This document shows positions 40,601 to 48,707 of a stretch of DNA of 64,000 nucleotides, one piece after another. Origin of the DNA: Chitinimonas koreensis (GTDB taxonomy: Bacteria > Pseudomonadota > Gammaproteobacteria > Burkholderiales > Chitinimonadaceae); the NCBI RefSeq assembly GCF_014353015.1, contig NZ_CP060704.1, positions 4,241,001 through 4,305,000 on the forward strand, written 5' to 3'. The notes under the pieces were generated by a model. That model ran no database searches and had not been told where the DNA came from. It was given only the letters and a program-made list of their open reading frames with translations. The position numbers and the translations under genes were made by a program. Positions within the stretch are counted from its first letter, which is position 1; each line of letters starts with the position of its first letter.

Positions 40601-40753
40601 GTCGGCACGGTCGGCGTCCGCGGCCTTCGCCGGCGGCGTCGCGTTGCCGTCGAGCGGCGCTGGGGTATCCGCCGGTTCGTCGGGGGTCGCGGCGTAGGCG
40701 CCACCGACCAGGCCTGCCGCCAGCAGGGCCGTAAAAAGTCGCTTCGGTTTCAT
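37700..40753 (-). CDS. TonB-dependent outer-membrane receptor (glycan/GalNAc uptake), copy 2
   Basis: Paralogue of receptor 1. 1017 aa from ATG 40753 (MKPKRLFTALLAAGLVGGAYA, signal peptide) with the same AGGAGAC ribosome site; the in-frame ATG at 40825 is disfavoured. Plug start ERIEVTGSSIKRISKETAAPV, LLNGRRLSSFGG, RIEVLADGASAIYGSDAIAGVVNIITK; barrel with LRGTVSQGFRAPSLIEQG; ends SLAGNYKF. It is transcribed alone, from an A/T-rich promoter with TTTC repeats. Its position beside GH31, the sugar transporter and the aga operon suggests a ligand related to that of receptor 1, perhaps differing in size or linkage. Confidence 0.94.
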   Translation of the reverse strand: MKPKRLFTALLAAGLVGGAYAATPDEPADTPAPLDGNATPPAKAADADRADGKPVERIEVTGSSIKRISKETAAPVTIITRQDIADMGANTMVEVLDHITANTSKSAYWLADSQSRWSSNSGGSGANLRGLGPQATLTLLNGRRLSSFGGTVDDQYQFVNLDAIPADAIERIEVLADGASAIYGSDAIAGVVNIITKRSYRGLEVSGDASIASKLHAQREYHGSVSFGTGDLAADRYNLFGSLSFYQRDTVTGTDMLDPDTKQPDWLRYNPNYRRNLYIGVGSPPGTINPGTVFADVDDGEGGLMRIRVPAAGCTTPVRAGGGFNCAVDRGRLLDDAIPSSKRVNLLLSGRVVLSDALEGFTEVSASSIKFRGKTGPQAIASGGSWGGWFARSTKPGEVQQLIYPWLSPTNPYNVIARQPGHEGQEAGLDYRFLDDPDYAREMTDDRQYRIVTGLRGEHGDLTWESALTLAGTRTSQFSQGLNASPSGFEAAFGPYTQDDYGENVMSDTPAYQFGTTNARNRELLHQMFPRWGSVKHDKIVNWDGKITSKLGELAGGDLMYAVGANVNRESYDDPGSTQAAAGDIVWQGGTWYKGSRTTKALYGEILAPVHEKLELNFALRDDKYPGFKNHVVFKFGAKSQLADMLLLRGTVSQGFRAPSLIEQGTGGTYALGDVYDPVRCEQASAIAAVLDESSLQADRYRAEDLRNGQCGQQYAGRVRTPNPNLKPETANIGTVGFVFNPSKLFDVSADYFFISRRNEIVQESANERVARAIEQFGPNVAKVPGVFERGAINSDDILDQDSAARVCRANPSACPNGMPVYTVGTIAGFMTSWINQSRTLLDGFDLSANAHLDLSSYGKVDLSWQSTIKRRIKNQTTDGWSSNTVGSYLVPRVTSVLTAKWRRGVYDVALTGNYTGRQSLQRGYGWVSYLGENDGSCYAYDYNRSASHCDLGVGSSTYWTLNAGWTPNKQLRLDLNVRNLFGRTPRYDPEGGEGVNFYEDAYRFGRVVSLAGNYKF

Positions 40754-41218
40754 GATGTCTCCTGTGGCGCCAGAGGTTTGGGTGTGCTGCGAGCTTCCGG
40801 TGGCCACGCCCGGGCTCGACTTCATCCGATGCAGGGAACCGGCAGAGTCGGCCAGGGCTTGCGATATCCATCGATCGCCTTGGCCGATCCCGAGCAGATT
40901 CCTTTCTACTTACTTACATGATCTTTACATTTGCCTTTCGATACTTCAATAGAAAATATATTGATTGGTATAAATAAGACAAAGAAAAGATTTTGTGGGA
41001 GAAATAATCAAAAACGAAAGAAATGACGAGGTCGGCCGTGAGCGGCGGATGGCCGCACGGCGGAGGCGTGGAGGAAGGAGGATCGGGAGAGTCGGCCGGC
41101 AGCGCGGAACGGCATCGGCCGCCTGCGGCCCGGGCCAGGACGGCCCGCGCCGGTCAGAACGGAGGCGAGCGCCGGCCGGCGGTGGCGCAGCGCATCGCCG
41201 GCACGGCTGAACGGGACG
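40754..41218 (-). promoter_or_regulatory. TonB receptor 2 promoter region with CTTTC repeats
   Basis: 465-bp spacer without a gene. Positions 40895-41030 are very A/T-rich. The plus strand shows CCTTTCTACTT, TCTTTACATTT and CCTTTCGATACTT at roughly regular intervals (about 40904-40950), and the minus strand shows CATTTCTTTCGTTTTTG near 41010-41028. These pyrimidine-rich boxes match those at the aga/GH31 promoter. At 41131-41147 a GGGCC-type hairpin without a T-run may end the transporter transcript. Confidence 0.5.
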
Positions 41219-42189
41219 TCAGCGGCTGCCGCGGCCCTTGAACTGGTCGAACAGCACGGCCGCCAGCAGGATCAGGCCGCGCATCAGGTACTGGTAGAAG
41301 GCGTCGACGTTGAGCAGATTCATCACGTTCTCGACCGTGCCCATGATCAGCACGCCGACCACCACCCCGAACATGCGCGCGCGGCCGCCGTGCAGCGAGA
41401 CGCCACCGAGCACGCAGGCCGAGATCACGTCGAGCTCGAAGCCCTGGGCGGCGTTGGGCTGGCCGCTGGTGATGCGCGAGGCCAGGATCAGGCCGGCCAG
41501 CGCCGTCACCGCCCCTGCAGCAGAAAGATGCCGACGCGCAGCCGCTCGACCTGGACGCCGGCCAACCGCGCCGCTTCCGGATTGCCGCCGATCGCCAGGG
41601 TGTTGCGGCCGAACACCGTGTGGTTCAGCAGCACGCCGAACACCAGGAAACAGCTGGCCGTCACCAGCACCGGCAGCGGCAGGCCGAACAGCCGCGCGTC
41701 GCCGAAGGCGATATAGCCCTCGTCGGCGATGCCGACCGCCTCGCCGCCCGAGACGATGAAGGCCAGGCCGCGCACCATCAGCATGGTGGCCAGGGTGGCG
41801 ATCAGCGCGTTGACGCGCAGGTAGGCGATCAGCACGCCGTTGCAGGCGCCGATCAGCGCGCCGGCGCCGAGCCCGGCGGCCACCGCGAGGCCGGCATTGC
41901 CGCTCTTCTGCAGCACGATGGCGCCGAGCACGCCGGCGAAGGCGATGGTCGAGCCGACCGACAGGTCGAAATCGCGCGAGGCCAGGCACAGCATCATGGT
42001 GCAGGCCACCATGCCGATCTGGGCCACCGACAGCAAGAGGCCGACGATATTGGCGGCCGAGAAGAAGTTTTCCACGCTGAACGACAGCACCGCGAACAGC
42101 ACCGCATAGGCGAGCGGCATGCTGTACTCGAACGGCCGCTTGCGGCCGGCCGGGCGCGGGAGGGAAGCGGTGGTCTGGAGACTGGTCAT
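41219..42189 (-). pseudogene. araH: AraH-type sugar ABC transporter permease, interrupted by one frameshift
   Basis: Inner-membrane permease of an L-arabinose/D-galactose-type importer. Starts at ATG 42189 (MTSLQTTASLPRPAGRK), overlapping the ATPase stop as ATGA. It follows E. coli AraH almost block by block: MVACTMMLCLASRDFDLSVGSTIAFAG, LRVNALIATLATMLMVRGLAFI, FGRNTLAIGGNPEAARLAGVQVE, then after the break AVTALAGLILASRITSGQP and MGTVENVMNLLN. The frame is lost at 41512-41515, where four C stand and five would restore LLQGAVTALAG. The restored length is about 324 aa. Probably a sequencing deletion. Last gene of GH31-araF-araG-araH. Confidence 0.85.
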
Positions 42190-43730
42190 GAGGACATCCG
42201 GGGACAAGGGTTGAGGTCGGCGCCGGCCGCGTCCGGCAGCGCCAGCCGCAGCACGGCGGCTTCGCTGGCGTCGGCGCGGTCCAGCTCGCCGCTGATGCGG
42301 CCGTCGCGCATCACCACGATGCGGTCGGCGATGCCCAGCACCTCGGGCAGTTCGCTCGACACGACGATCACGCAGACGCCGCGCGCGGCGACGTCCTGGA
42401 CGATGCGGTAGATCTCCTGCTTGGCGCCGATGTCGATGCCGCGGGTCGGCTCGTCGAGGATCAGCACGCGCAGCCGCGGCTCGGCCAGCCAGCGCGCCAG
42501 GATCACCTTCTGCTGGTTGCCGCCCGACAGCAGGCGGATCTCCTGGTGCCGGTCCGGCGTCTTGATGCGCAGCCGCTCGATGAAATCGTCGGCGCGCCGC
42601 GCCTCGACGCGATGGCGCAGGAACAGGCCGGCCAGCAACTCATGGCGGCGACAGCTGACGTTGATGTTCTCGGCCACCGAGGCTTCGGCCAGGATGCCCT
42701 GCTCCTTGCGGTCCTCGGGGCAGAGCACCATGCCGGCGCGGATCGCACCGGCCGGGCCGCGGTTCGGCAGCGGCTCGCCGTCGAGCCGGACCGAGCCGCC
42801 GCTGCGCCGGTCGGCGCCGTACAGGAGCCGCATCAGCTCGCTGCGGCCGGCGCCGACCAGGCCGAAGAAGCCGAGCACTTCGCCGCCGCGCACGCCGAAG
42901 CTGGCCGGGCCGGCCAGCGCGGGGCCGGCCAGGCCCTCGACCACCAGCCGCGGCGTGGTCAGCTCACGCACCCGATAGGGATAGATGTCGCGGATCTCGC
43001 GGCCGACCATGTCGTGGATCAGCGTGTCGCGCGGCACCTCGGCCATCGCCGGATGGGTGGCGACCTTGCGGCCGTCGCGGAAGATGGTGCAGGCGTCGCA
43101 CAGCCGGTACAGCTCCTCCAGCCGGTGCGAGATGTAGATCAGCGTATGGCCGCGCGCGCGCAGGTCGCCGACCAGGCGGAACAGCACCTCGCTCTCGCGG
43201 TGCGACAGGCTGCTGGTCGGCTCGTCGAAGGCGATGATGCGGGCGTCCTGCAGCACCGCCTTGCAGATCTCGACCATCTGGCGCTGGGCGATCGACAGCT
43301 CGGCCAGCCGCGCGTCGAGATCGAGCTCGACGCCGATGGCGGCCAGCTTGTCGGCCACCAGCCGCCGCGCCCGGCTGCGGTCGACCAAGCCGAAGCGGCG
43401 CGGCAGCCGGCCCAGCAGCACGTTCTCGACCACCGTCAGCTCGGGCACGTACTGCAGTTCCTGGTGGATCACGGCGATGCCGGCGGCGATCGAATCGGCC
43501 GCCGAATGGAAATGGCACTCGCGCCCCTCGACCAGCAGGCGGCCGCCGTCGGGCCGGTACTGGCCGCCGAGGATCTTCAGCAGCGTCGACTTGCCGGCGC
43601 CGTTCTCGCCCAGGAGGCCGTGCACGCTGCCGGCGTGGACCTCGAAGCTGACGCCGTCGAGCGCCTTGACGCCGGGAAAGTGCTTGGAAACCTGGTCGAA
43701 CTGCAGTGAAGCCATCATCGTCGTCGACAA
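42186..43730 (-). CDS. araG: AraG-type sugar ABC transporter ATP-binding protein
   Basis: Cytoplasmic ATPase with two fused ABC domains powering the AraFGH-type importer. 514 aa, E. coli AraG size. First domain: Walker A GENGAGKST, signature-like LSIAQRQMVEI, Walker B ARIIAFDEPTSSL. Second domain: the degenerate Walker A GLVGAGRSEL typical of monosaccharide transporters, signature LSGGNQQKVILARWL, Walker B LILDEPTRGIDIG. Start ATG 43730 is shared among several near Met codons (MSTTMMASLQF). It lies 78 bp after araF and overlaps araH by 4 bp. Confidence 0.93.
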   Translation of the reverse strand: MSTTMMASLQFDQVSKHFPGVKALDGVSFEVHAGSVHGLLGENGAGKSTLLKILGGQYRPDGGRLLVEGRECHFHSAADSIAAGIAVIHQELQYVPELTVVENVLLGRLPRRFGLVDRSRARRLVADKLAAIGVELDLDARLAELSIAQRQMVEICKAVLQDARIIAFDEPTSSLSHRESEVLFRLVGDLRARGHTLIYISHRLEELYRLCDACTIFRDGRKVATHPAMAEVPRDTLIHDMVGREIRDIYPYRVRELTTPRLVVEGLAGPALAGPASFGVRGGEVLGFFGLVGAGRSELMRLLYGADRRSGGSVRLDGEPLPNRGPAGAIRAGMVLCPEDRKEQGILAEASVAENINVSCRRHELLAGLFLRHRVEARRADDFIERLRIKTPDRHQEIRLLSGGNQQKVILARWLAEPRLRVLILDEPTRGIDIGAKQEIYRIVQDVAARGVCVIVVSSELPEVLGIADRIVVMRDGRISGELDRADASEAAVLRLALPDAAGADLNPCPRMSS

Positions 43731-43808
43731 CCGGGATCGAATTGAAAAGCCGCGCCGCCCACTCGGCGCGGGAACGGGCCGCCGCCGGCGGCCTCGGACC
43801 TGCGGGGT

Positions 43809-44806
43809 CTACAGCCCCATCTTGGCGCGCACTTCGGCCTGGTTCTGCCGCGTCATCAGCATGCCGGTGGTCAGCGTCAGCAGCGGCGGCTGGCGGTTCT
43901 CGGTGATCCAGCGGTACATGTTCAGCGAGGTCTCGTAGCCGTGGCGCTTGGGCTGATCAGCACGCTGGCGTGGAAGCCGGTCGGCTGCGCCTTGGCGAAC
44001 TCGATCGAGGCCGTCTTGCTGCCGCCGATGCCGATGCCGATCACCGAGGCGGCCGGGAAGCCGCGGCCTTCGGAGGCGCGCACGCCGCCCATCACCGCCT
44101 CGTCGTTCGAGCCGAAGATGATCCAGTGCTTGAAGCGCGCCTGCTTGGTGAACACGATGTTGGCGGCGTTGAAGGCGTTCTCGGTATCGGGCTTGGCTTC
44201 CGGCGCGTCGAAGATGTTGGCCACCGGGAAGCCGGCGGCGAGCAGCGCCTCGACCGTGCCCATGGTGCGCTCGCGCGCGGTCGGCAACTGGTCGTAGGCC
44301 ACCCGGATCGCGCCGACGTCGGCCAGCGCCCAGCCGCGCGCCTTGATCTCGTCGAGCAGGCCGCGGCCCACCTGCTTGCCGATCTCGGCCGCCGAGATGC
44401 CCATGTGCGGCACCTCGGCCAGCGGCTTGCCGGCGCCGTCGAGCAGGCGGTCGTCGACCGACATCACCTTCAGGTTGCCGCGCTTGGCCGCGCGTACCAC
44501 GGCGGTGCCGAGCTTGACGTCGGGCGCGCAGATGACGAAGCCCTGGGCCTGCTGCGCCGCCAGGTTGTCGATGGCGTTGACCATCTTCTCGCCGTTGGGC
44601 ACCGCGATCTTGATCAGCGTGAAGTTCTGTTCCTTGGCCGCCTGCTCGGCATAGCGCCATTCGTCCTGGAACCACGGCTCCTCGGCCTGCTTGACCAGGA
44701 AGCCGATCTTGACCGGATCGGCCGCGGCCGCGCCGGCGCCCAGCGCGGCCAGGCCCAGGCCGACCAGCATGTTGATGACGGCGCGTCGGTTGAAGGGAAG
44801 GTTCAT
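43809..44806 (-). pseudogene. araF: AraF-type periplasmic sugar-binding protein, frameshifted near the C-terminus
   Basis: Periplasmic receptor of the importer. ATG 44806 (MNLPFNRRAVINMLVGLGLAALGAGAAAA, signal peptide) follows AGGAGAC. Sequence tracks E. coli AraF: KIGFLVKQAEEPWFQDEWRYAEQ, KIAVPNGEKMVNAIDNLAAQ, FVICAPDVKLG, VIGIGIGGSKTASIEFAKAQPTGF. AraF also binds D-galactose and D-fucose, so galactose is a credible ligand beside the dgo genes. The frame is lost at 43950-43952 (three G given, four restore ISPKRHGYETSLNMYRWI) and the protein would then end KMGL at 43809, about 332 aa. Likely a sequencing deletion rather than a dead gene. Confidence 0.85.
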
Positions 44807-44880
44807 GGCTTGTCTCCTTGTGACGGGCCCGCCGCAGCCGACGGCGGGCCTGGTTTGCATTCGATCGGCCGGCCTGCGGC

Positions 44881-47800
44881 TCAGTGCGTTCCGCCCGCGT
44901 CGCGGTCGTCGCCGACCCGGTCGCCGGCCAGTCCGACCAGCAGCGGGTTGGCCCAGTTCGCGCACAGCCGCGCCGGCCGGCGGCCGGTCGCGCCCGTGGT
45001 GCGAAGGCTCAGCGTGCCGATGCCGCGGATGTCCAGCTCCGGCTTGACCACCGCCGGCGCCTCGATCCGGCCGCTGTCGAACAGCAGCCGACCGTCGCCC
45101 CAGACCTGGAAGTGCAAGCCGCCGTCGCCGCGGCAGCGATCGTCGATACCGACGTCGGCGCGGAAGCGCTGCCAGTCGCCGCGCAGGCGGAAGTCGATCC
45201 GGCTGCTGCCGCCGACGCCCAGGCCGCGGCGGAACTGCAGCCCGTTCATGCGCATCGGCGAGGCCGCGCCGGCGGCGCGATCGCGCGCCACCGCGCCAAG
45301 CGAGCTGTCGGCGCGCAGCCAGCGCGCCTCCGACAGGTAGCGCTGTTGCTCGGGCCGTGCGGCCGGCCGGTGCTCGAGCAGGCGGAAGGTCGACAGCGTG
45401 ATCGGCGCGACCTTGTCCGGCTGCAGCGCGTCGTAGGCCGCCGGCACCGCCGCCGGCACCGGATCGGCGGGCTTGCCGCCGTCCGCCTCGTCCAGCTCGG
45501 CCTCGGCGTCGTAGGTGCTGATCACGCGAAAGCGCAGCAAGCGGCCGATGCGCGGCGCGAAGTCCACCGTCTGCACGCCCTGCCGCCGCGCGAGCCGGCC
45601 GCGCACCGCCGGGCTGCCCCAGTCGCCGTTGCGGTCGGCCAGGTAGAGCTCGAAATCCTTCACCAGGCCGTATTTCCAGTGCTCGTCGGTGCGCGGCGCG
45701 ATCTCGAAGCCGTCGAGCAGGCGGCGTTCGCCCAGGCTCAGCACGAATTCGTGCGGCCCGACGGCGGCCGCGTCGCGCTTGCTCTTGAACCAGGTCGCGG
45801 CTTGGTCGTCCAGCGCGTTCTCCAGCGGATGGCCGGCTTCCTCGGGCGGGCGGCCGACCACTGCGAGGCTGTCGGCCGGCAGCGCGCGGCCGAGCTCGGG
45901 CGCGGCCGGGTAGCCGGCGGTCGCCGCCAGGCCGGCAGCCGGGTCGGCACGCACTGCGAAGGCGAGCGGATCGCGGATCGACACCGGTGCGGTCTTCACC
46001 AGCAGCGTGCCGTAGCGGTCGGCGGCGTCGAAGAACCAGCCTTGCGCGGCGGCCTCGAAGGCTTCCCGGCTGGCTTGCTGCGGCAGCGCGCCGCCCTGCA
46101 GCGAGACCGCCAGCGGCCGGGCGCGGCTATGGATCTGCAGCCGGTAGGCACGGCGCGCCTCCTGCCCCCGATAATCGCCCTGCACCGCGCCGAGCGCGAT
46201 CGCGATATCGCCGGCGCCGTCGGCCGGCGCGCTCATCGCGACGGTCTGGCTGCTGAAGCGGCCATCGCGGTACTGCCGCGTCTCGCCGTCGTCCTCGTAC
46301 AGCGTGTAGCTCGAGCGGCCCTGCGGGTACAGGTCCCAGGTCAGCGCGTCCTTGGCCACCTGGCCGTCGTACAGCGCCGCCGGGTACATCGGCACGATGG
46401 CGCCGGCGCGCACGAACACCGGCAGGGTCTCGAGCGTCACCGCGTAGTCGAGCAGCCGGCCTTCGCTGCCGGCATCGACCACCCGGCCGTCGCGGTAGTC
46501 GATCCAGCGCCCCTCGGGCAGGTAGACGCCGCGGCGCCAGCCGCCGCTGGCGGCCTGGCTGCGGAACACCGGCGCGACCAGGAAATCGCGGCCGAGGAAG
46601 AACTGCTGCTTGTAGTCCTCGCCGAAAGCGTGCGGATCGGCCGGGTGGTCCCACATCAGGCCGCGCACCATCGGCGCGCCGGTCTGCTCGGTCTCGCGCG
46701 CCAGGGTGTAGAGATAGGGCATCAGCCGCATGCGCAGCTTGAGCGCGTCGCGGTTGAGGCTGCGGTAGGGCTCGTCGAACCACCACGGATGCTTGCGCAC
46801 CGCGGCCGACCAGCCGGACATGCCCATCAGCACCGGCGTGAAGGCCTTCCATTGCAGGTCGCGGGTATAGGTTTCGGGGCTGCCGCCGAAGATGCCGTCG
46901 ACGTCGCCGGTGGCGTAGGCCATGCCGGACAGGCCCGAGCCGACCAGGGTCGGGATGTGCCAGCGGATGAAGTCCCAGCTGCCGCTCTGGTCGCCGGTCC
47001 AGGCCACCGCGTGGCGCTGGATGCCGGCCCAACCCATCACGGTCCAGACGAAGGGGCGCGAATCGGAGTTCTGCAGGATGCCGTCGGCCGCCGACTGGTT
47101 GGCGTCCATGGCGAACTGATAGCCCTGGCCTGTCCAGGCCACGTCGAGCTTCTGCACCCGGGTGCCGGCCTGGCCGACTTCCCAGGCGATCTTGCCGACG
47201 CCGTCCTCGGTCCACAGCCCGGTGCGGAAACCGAGCCGGCGCAGGCCCTGCACCACCTGCGGCAGGTCGGTGTAGCCGCAGCCGTAGCCGTCGTTCGGCA
47301 GGATCCAGCCACCGGGCATGTCGTGGCGGCGGTACTGCTCGGCGACCGAGGCGATCACGTCCGGCGTGGTGCCGGTCGGCCCGTCGCTCCAGCCGGCCGG
47401 CACGGTGCCGGGCTTCTTGCCGTTGTCGCCGTCGTTGTAGCAATCGGCGTCGCCGTATTCGTAGCCCCAGCGCGGCAGCAGGCGGGCGCGGCCGGTCAGC
47501 TCGGTATAGCGGTCGAGCGCCTCGCGCAGGGTCGGACCGACGAAGTAATAGGCATCGAAGCGCTCCTCGCGGTGCTGCAGCAGGGCCCGGTCGGGTTGGC
47601 GCAGGTCGTAGCCGCCGTCGCTCCAGGTGTTGCGCAGCATGCCCCAGCCGCGCGAGCTCAGCAGGAAGGGCGCGGGATTGGGCCGGTCGCCTTCGTCCCA
47701 GCCGCCCGAATACGACACCTCGAGCTGGCGGCCCTTGAATTCGAAGCGGCCGTTCTGCTGGCCGCCGCCGAAGAAGCGCTCGCCGGCATCGCTCGACAGC

Positions 47801-48297
47801 GTCTGCACGCTGGCGTCGCGGCCGAGCTCCAGCGGCTGCAGCTCGCGCCACAACGGCTGCAGCGCGCCATCGGCCGCCACCCGGTCGAGCTCGAAACGCA
47901 GCGGCTTGCGGTAGATGCGCAGCGCCAGCGCCGCCGTGCGGATCTGCAGCCGGTCGGCCTGCTCGTCGAGCTGGTAGGGCACCGCCGCCCGCGCCGCCGG
48001 CAACACGATGGGCGCAGCCTTGTCGCCCGGCGGCTGCAACCGGTCGCGCACGCCGGCTTCGATGCGGACCACGTCGGCGCGCAGCAGGCTGATCCGCACG
48101 CGCATGCCGGCATCGGTGCGCAGCACCCAGGCGGTCGGCGCCTCGGTGCCCGCCTCCGCCGCCGTCAGCGCCTGGAACTGGCGCAGATTGCCGAGCGGAA
48201 CCGCGCCGGCCTGACCGGGCAGCAGCGCCAGGGCGACCAGCGCCGCGATCCCGGGCCCGCCTGCGATTCCGATTCCGTGCATAGCCATGCGACCCAT
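44881..48297 (-). CDS. Secreted GH31 glycosidase with discoidin (F5/8C) and NPCBM domains, probable alpha-N-acetylgalactosaminidase
   Basis: 1138-aa multidomain exo-glycosidase. ATG 48297 (MGRMAMHGIGIAGGPGIAALVALALLPG) begins a signal peptide; the ATG at 48288 is an alternative. An N-terminal beta domain (FFGGGQQNGRFEFKG, WDEGDRPNPAPFLLSSRGWG) precedes the GH31 barrel with nucleophile motif KLDVAW (Asp385) and acid/base motif WTGDQSGSW (Asp436). The KLDVAW/WTGDQ pair is, as I recall, typical of GH31 subfamily 18 alpha-GalNAcases rather than alpha-glucosidases. Next come a beta-sandwich, an F5/8-type C (CBM32-like) module (ENALDDQAATWFKSK, LDGFEIAPR) and an NPCBM-like end (FRRGLGVGGSSRIDFRL, DDRCRGDGGLHFQVWGDG). 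Divergent from agaS; followed by araF after 74 bp. GH31 assignment is firm; GalNAc specificity is inferred from motifs plus context. Confidence 0.9.
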   Translation of the reverse strand: MGRMAMHGIGIAGGPGIAALVALALLPGQAGAVPLGNLRQFQALTAAEAGTEAPTAWVLRTDAGMRVRISLLRADVVRIEAGVRDRLQPPGDKAAPIVLPAARAAVPYQLDEQADRLQIRTAALALRIYRKPLRFELDRVAADGALQPLWRELQPLELGRDASVQTLSSDAGERFFGGGQQNGRFEFKGRQLEVSYSGGWDEGDRPNPAPFLLSSRGWGMLRNTWSDGGYDLRQPDRALLQHREERFDAYYFVGPTLREALDRYTELTGRARLLPRWGYEYGDADCYNDGDNGKKPGTVPAGWSDGPTGTTPDVIASVAEQYRRHDMPGGWILPNDGYGCGYTDLPQVVQGLRRLGFRTGLWTEDGVGKIAWEVGQAGTRVQKLDVAWTGQGYQFAMDANQSAADGILQNSDSRPFVWTVMGWAGIQRHAVAWTGDQSGSWDFIRWHIPTLVGSGLSGMAYATGDVDGIFGGSPETYTRDLQWKAFTPVLMGMSGWSAAVRKHPWWFDEPYRSLNRDALKLRMRLMPYLYTLARETEQTGAPMVRGLMWDHPADPHAFGEDYKQQFFLGRDFLVAPVFRSQAASGGWRRGVYLPEGRWIDYRDGRVVDAGSEGRLLDYAVTLETLPVFVRAGAIVPMYPAALYDGQVAKDALTWDLYPQGRSSYTLYEDDGETRQYRDGRFSSQTVAMSAPADGAGDIAIALGAVQGDYRGQEARRAYRLQIHSRARPLAVSLQGGALPQQASREAFEAAAQGWFFDAADRYGTLLVKTAPVSIRDPLAFAVRADPAAGLAATAGYPAAPELGRALPADSLAVVGRPPEEAGHPLENALDDQAATWFKSKRDAAAVGPHEFVLSLGERRLLDGFEIAPRTDEHWKYGLVKDFELYLADRNGDWGSPAVRGRLARRQGVQTVDFAPRIGRLLRFRVISTYDAEAELDEADGGKPADPVPAAVPAAYDALQPDKVAPITLSTFRLLEHRPAARPEQQRYLSEARWLRADSSLGAVARDRAAGAASPMRMNGLQFRRGLGVGGSSRIDFRLRGDWQRFRADVGIDDRCRGDGGLHFQVWGDGRLLFDSGRIEAPAVVKPELDIRGIGTLSLRTTGATGRRPARLCANWANPLLVGLAGDRVGDDRDAGGTH

Positions 48298-48707
48298 CGT
48301 TTATATATTCCAAATATCGAAACTCGAATCTAGACGGTGGTCGCAGCACAAGTCAAGAAATCGAAAGAAGAAAAGCAAGAAATGGAAAATTCAGGCGCAA
48401 AATGACAACACTCGGCTGGACCCGCATGCGCTCCCGTCCGTCCGAGGCCCGCCTCCGGCGTGGGTTCGTGCTGTCGTTTCTTTCCAAGAAAAGCACATGA
48501 AACGGTATGCGCTTGCCCGCTCCGGATGTGCCTTCCGGCTCCAAGCTCTTGTTATTTACCTTTTATATCAATGAATTGTATCTGAACGACAGCCCGGTGT
48601 CGCGGCTATCCAGTCGACACGATCCAACATGACTTTTCATTTTTGACCTTTCGTTGACAAATCGAAGGATAAAAACTATCGTTTGCTCATCCCAGGAACT
48701 TTCGAAC
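48298..48707. promoter_or_regulatory. Divergent GH31 / aga operon control region
   Basis: 410 bp, low GC, no gene. Toward agaS there is a sigma70-like promoter: TTGACA at 48654-48659, 17-bp spacer, TATCGT at 48677-48682. CTTTCG boxes lie at 48648-48653 (abutting the -35) and 48699-48704 (between start site and ATG), with GACTTTTCATTTTTGACC just upstream. Toward GH31, the minus strand of 48352-48391 reads CATTTCTTGCTTTTC and CTTTCGATTTCTTGAC. These TTTC arrays resemble published AgaR operators, so repression by AgaR in the absence of galactosamine intermediates is the likely mode. Confidence 0.65.

Noticed and set aside
44884..48333. Long plus-strand open frame opposite GH31, and similar ones opposite GH3/GH109 (30219-32552, 32521-33924) and the TonB receptors (33985-37116, 38198-40921)
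   Set aside because: All are frame shadows of strong minus-strand genes with catalytic motifs or signal peptides; the antisense products have no recognisable features.
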